8,977 bases of DNA from Salinisphaeraceae bacterium UBA4764 (GTDB lineage Bacteria; Pseudomonadota; Gammaproteobacteria; Nevskiales; Salinisphaeraceae), in assembly GCA_002403445.1 (NCBI GenBank), contig DHHU01000072.1, positions 58,067-67,043 on the forward strand, in the 5' to 3' direction. Shown here piece by piece: positions 6,213 to 8,977 of the stretch. Position 1 is the stretch's first letter; the number at the start of each line of letters is the position of its first letter. The notes under the pieces are model-generated. The model saw only the letters and a program-made list of their open reading frames with translations. It ran no database searches and had not been told where the DNA came from. The position numbers were made by a program, and so were the translations under genes.

Positions 6213-8977
6213 ATGAAACGAATTCTCATCAACGCAACCCAGCCAGAAGAGCTGCGAGTTGCCATAGTCGACGGACAGAAGCTGCATGACCTAGACATTG
6301 AGGTTGGCGATCGTGAACAGCGAAAAGCCAACGTCTACAAGGGCAAGGTTACCCGAGTAGAGCCCAGTCTCGAAGCTGCCTTCATTGATTATGGCGGCAA
6401 TCGTCACGGATTCCTTCCCCTCAAGGAGGTTGCCCCCGAATACCTCCAAAATAGCGGCAACGATAACGTCAAGAAGGTCCTGCAGCAGGGTCAGGAACTC
6501 ATCGTTCAAGTCGAGAAAGAAGAACGTGGCACCAAAGGGGCGGCGCTAACAACCTTCATCAGTTTGGCCGGACGCTACCTTGTTTTGATGCCGAACAGCC
6601 CGCGTGCCGGTGGGGTATCGCGTCGCATCGAGGGCGCCGAACGCGAACAGCTGCGCGAGACACTCCACCAAGTCAACGCACCCCGAAACATGGGGGTGAT
6701 TGTGCGTACCGCGGGCATTGGACGTCAGGCCGAGGAACTTCAATGGGATCTGGACTATCTGGTTGATGTCTGGAATGCCATTCGACAAGCCGCCGCATCG
6801 CGCGCGGCACCGTTTCTCGTGTATCAGGAATCCAACATCATTATCCGCGCGCTGCGCGATTATCTGCGTGACGATATCGGTGAGGTCGTAATCGATGATC
6901 GCGATATCTACAACACCGGGCATGATTTCATGCGTCAGGTCATGCCCGGCTCCCTGAATAAACTCAAACATTACGACGACAACGATACTCCGCTGTTTTC
7001 ACGGTTCCAGGTTGAATCCCAGATCGAGTCGGCATTCGAACGTAAGGTGCAACTGCCGTCCGGGGGCTCGGTTGTAATTGACCACACCGAAGCCATGACC
7101 TCCGTCGACATTAACTCGGCGCGTGCGACTAAAGGCGGCGGCATCGAGGAAACCGCATTCAACACCAATCTGGAAGCGGCAGAGGAAATCGCTCGGCAGT
7201 TACGAATCCGCGATCTGGGCGGTTTGGTTGTGATTGATTTTATCGACATGGATGACACCAAACACCAGCGAGAAGTCGAAAATCGGCTTCGTGATTCCGT
7301 GCAGGTTGATCGTGCGCGTGTTCAGCTCGGCCGTATCTCGCGATTCGGGTTGCTGGAAATGTCACGCCAGCGTCTCAAGCCGTCATTGTCTGAACATGCC
7401 AGCCAAGTTTGTCCGCGCTGTATGGGGCTTGGCACGGTGCGCAACGTTGCATCGCTGTCTCTCTCCCTGCTCCGTGTGCTTGAAGAAGAAACCACCAAAC
7501 CCGATACCGGTCGTGTCGTACTCCAAGCCCCCGTGGATGTCGCCAGTTTTCTCTTGAACGAAAAACGCGGGGAGCTGGCCGATCTCGAAAAACGCGCTAA
7601 AACACAGGTAATGGTGGTGCCCCACGCCTCACTGGTGACACCGCACTACGAAATACAAAGGGTTCGCCGCGAGACCATCGCCTCAGAGTCCGAAGACACG
7701 CTGAGTTATACGCTCGCCACCGCCATGCCGGAAACCAATGCTGACCCGGAACCCATGCAGCATGGAAAAAAGGCCCGTGAAAAACCCGCAGTGAGCCGCA
7801 TTAGCCGACCCGACGCCCCTCAGGTTTCACATGCGAATAAATCGGCACCGGGGTTGCTCGCATCACTGCCAGAATCGTGGCAAGCGGTGCGCGTGACCAT
7901 CAAAAAGTTCCTCGGCGCCGAGCCGTCTGACGGTAGTGCTGAAAATCATAACGTTACACACAACCGGCAGATCAAAGACAGTCAAACGTATACCACCAAC
8001 GCATCAACAACCAGCACCAGGCACCGGCACGATGTGTCAAACGCCACCGCTGGCGCTGCATCACAAAACGAACAACGCCAGAGCAGCAGCACTAACAACA
8101 GCAACAGTAGCCGCGGCAACCGTCGCGGAGGGCGTAATCGGCGTGGCGGGCGCAACCGGCAATCGAATTCGAATCAGACCGACCAAAGCAATGCAAGCTC
8201 CGCGGTCAATGATGGGACCACCAATAAAAACCAATCCGGATTCTCATCAAACAACACCTCATCCAAATCAAGCGATAAAACCAGCGACACAGGGCAGAAA
8301 ACCACTCCAAAAAACAATACGAACAAAAGCAGGAATAAGAATCAAAAACCTGACAACGCGTCATCCCCCCCGTCAGAGACACGCAAGGTAGACAATCGGT
8401 CAACCGAGACAAATGCGGCGACGCACGATCAGCACGAAACCGATCAAATCAGTGCTGAGGTTCCCCAAGAAAACACGACACAAAACGATACCAACTCGAC
8501 CGACGACCAGAACCCCAATAAAGGCTCGAGCCGCTCTCGCCGACGTCGGCGCGGTGGTCGAGGTCGGCGCGGTGGTCGCGGCCGGTCGAATACCAATACC
8601 GCTAACCAGACCGAATCTCAAACTCAGGCCAACCAAACCAATGGCGAAGAGGTCTACAGTCAAACTCCAAGCGAAAGCGAGCAGAACAAAGCAGTACGCA
8701 AACCGTCTGAGGCAAATGAATCCGGGGTCAATGAAACCGGCCAAGTGCACACCGGAACTGCGTCTGAACCATCAACAGCTGGAGATGAAACATCAAAAGC
8801 GCGCAAACAACGCCCTAGGCGCAGCAACAAGACAGCGTCTAATAGCCATTCGACCGATACTGCAGACAATACATCGGCCACTGAAGACAGCAGTTCCGGT
8901 GGCTGGTCTGCCATAGAGGCCAGCAACAACGCCCGCCAAGCCTCCGGAGACCCAAAAACCGCAAACAAAGATCCAGT
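6213..8977 (+). CDS. rne: RNase E, endoribonuclease and degradosome scaffold (C-terminus cut by window edge)
   Basis: RNase E makes single-strand cuts in mRNA, rRNA and tRNA precursors and organises the RNA degradosome on the inner membrane. The frame is open for 921 codons to the right edge; E. coli RNase E has 1061. The start MKRILINATQPEELRVAIVDG is the family start. The S1 domain lies at about 36-118, the 5'-monophosphate sensor VRTAG has R165 and T166, and the DNase I-like domain has the metal-binding D299 (SVDINSAR) and D342 (VVIDFIDMD). The zinc-link CPRC has C400 and C403. Every catalytic position is four less than in E. coli. The small domain ends near 500 with TPHYEIQRVRR. A likely amphipathic membrane-targeting helix is at about 547-569 (GLLASLPESWQAV, then IKKFLG). 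The rest is low-complexity, rich in Asn, Ser, Thr, Gln and Lys, with Arg-rich clusters at 634-649, 774-791 and 862-873. These are probably RNA-binding sites. The length beyond residue 510 excludes RNase G. Confidence 0.97.
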   Translation, partial: MKRILINATQPEELRVAIVDGQKLHDLDIEVGDREQRKANVYKGKVTRVEPSLEAAFIDYGGNRHGFLPLKEVAPEYLQNSGNDNVKKVLQQGQELIVQVEKEERGTKGAALTTFISLAGRYLVLMPNSPRAGGVSRRIEGAEREQLRETLHQVNAPRNMGVIVRTAGIGRQAEELQWDLDYLVDVWNAIRQAAASRAAPFLVYQESNIIIRALRDYLRDDIGEVVIDDRDIYNTGHDFMRQVMPGSLNKLKHYDDNDTPLFSRFQVESQIESAFERKVQLPSGGSVVIDHTEAMTSVDINSARATKGGGIEETAFNTNLEAAEEIARQLRIRDLGGLVVIDFIDMDDTKHQREVENRLRDSVQVDRARVQLGRISRFGLLEMSRQRLKPSLSEHASQVCPRCMGLGTVRNVASLSLSLLRVLEEETTKPDTGRVVLQAPVDVASFLLNEKRGELADLEKRAKTQVMVVPHASLVTPHYEIQRVRRETIASESEDTLSYTLATAMPETNADPEPMQHGKKAREKPAVSRISRPDAPQVSHANKSAPGLLASLPESWQAVRVTIKKFLGAEPSDGSAENHNVTHNRQIKDSQTYTTNASTTSTRHRHDVSNATAGAASQNEQRQSSSTNNSNSSRGNRRGGRNRRGGRNRQSNSNQTDQSNASSAVNDGTTNKNQSGFSSNNTSSKSSDKTSDTGQKTTPKNNTNKSRNKNQKPDNASSPPSETRKVDNRSTETNAATHDQHETDQISAEVPQENTTQNDTNSTDDQNPNKGSSRSRRRRRGGRGRRGGRGRSNTNTANQTESQTQANQTNGEEVYSQTPSESEQNKAVRKPSEANESGVNETGQVHTGTASEPSTAGDETSKARKQRPRRSNKTASNSHSTDTADNTSATEDSSSGGWSAIEASNNARQASGDPKTANKDP
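7851..7919 (+). other. Predicted membrane-targeting amphipathic helix of RNase E (residues 547-569)
   Basis: Within an otherwise polar tail, residues 547-569 alternate hydrophobic residues (L, L, L, W, V, V, I, F, L) with K, R and E in a helical pattern. E. coli RNase E has its membrane-binding segment A at about 565-582, so position and character agree. A Pro near the start of this helix may shorten it. This indicates attachment to the inner membrane and is inferred from pattern and position. Confidence 0.65.
8118..8153 (+). repeat. Two tandem copies encoding NRRGGR in RNase E tail
   Basis: The 18-nt units at 8118-8135 and 8136-8153 encode the same hexapeptide, NRRGGR. They differ at five of eighteen bases, all in third codon positions. 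This indicates an older duplication with the protein sequence kept. The motif is an RGG-like RNA-binding element. Confidence 0.75.
8545..8580 (+). repeat. Tandem 18-bp repeat encoding RRGGRG-type units in RNase E tail
   Basis: The units at 8545-8562 and 8563-8580 differ at a single base (8561 against 8579). In frame they encode two RRGGRG blocks inside a cluster of Arg and Gly at residues 774-791. The near identity implies a recent slippage or duplication, in contrast to the diverged pair at 8118-8153. Confidence 0.85.

Noticed and set aside
6007..6289. Small plus-strand frames in the rne leader, two of which run past the rne start.
   Set aside because: They are out of frame with rne, lack a ribosome binding site and show no recognisable protein. 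A leader peptide role cannot be excluded but has no support.
7936..8916. A second plus-strand frame stays open for 151 and then 167 codons inside the RNase E tail, with a single stop between.
   Set aside because: The rne frame is continuous there and shows the family membrane helix and Arg clusters. The other frame is open because the region is poor in T and therefore in stop codons; its product shows no recognisable domain.
8206..8968. Antisense frames of 68, 116 and 102 codons opposite the rne tail, one with hydrophobic stretches.
   Set aside because: They are the complement of repetitive Asn/Thr/Arg codons. They overlap rne fully and have no family resemblance.
1..8977. Search for tRNA, rRNA, CRISPR arrays, insertion sequences, att sites and toxin or defence genes.
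   Set aside because: No cloverleaf, array of spaced repeats, terminal inverted repeats, transposase or integrase motif was seen; every long gap is under about 300 bp and every gene belongs to a conserved housekeeping family.

Overview
The window is a conserved housekeeping block from a gammaproteobacterium. It holds eight protein-coding genes and shows no mobile element, CRISPR array, tRNA or rRNA. The lineage is inferred from protein similarity and gene order. RluC, YceD, L32, PlsX and Maf/YceF all resemble enterobacterial and pseudomonad proteins closely, and rne/rluC (divergent), maf, and yceD-rpmF-plsX (divergent from maf) sit in the arrangement I recall for Escherichia coli and Pseudomonas. 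Base composition is moderate, a little above 50% GC. I cannot name a genus.

Layout from left to right: clpA (minus, cut by the left edge) and clpS (minus); a 232-bp gap; the minus-strand operon yceD-rpmF-plsX; a short divergent promoter region; maf (plus); a HAD-family phosphatase gene (minus), whose 3' end overlaps that of maf; rluC (minus); a 302-bp divergent leader; and rne (plus, running off the right edge).

The genes serve three linked jobs. ClpS and ClpA form the N-end-rule proteolysis module that feeds ClpP. YceD, L32, RluC and RNase E act on ribosomal RNA, ribosome assembly or RNA turnover. PlsX makes acyl-phosphate for phospholipid synthesis and is coupled here to a ribosomal protein operon. 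Maf and the HAD phosphatase look like nucleotide or metabolite clean-up enzymes.

The parts least explained by ordinary annotation are: the long Asn/Ser/Thr/Gln-rich tail of RNase E, with two separately duplicated RRGGR-type clusters; an 8-bp element, TTGTAAGC, found three times and only between genes; a perfect 13-bp dyad upstream of clpS; hairpins in the rne leader, one next to the start codon; three consecutive non-ATG starts; and the absence of the usual fab genes after plsX. I see no evidence for an undescribed defence or mobile system.
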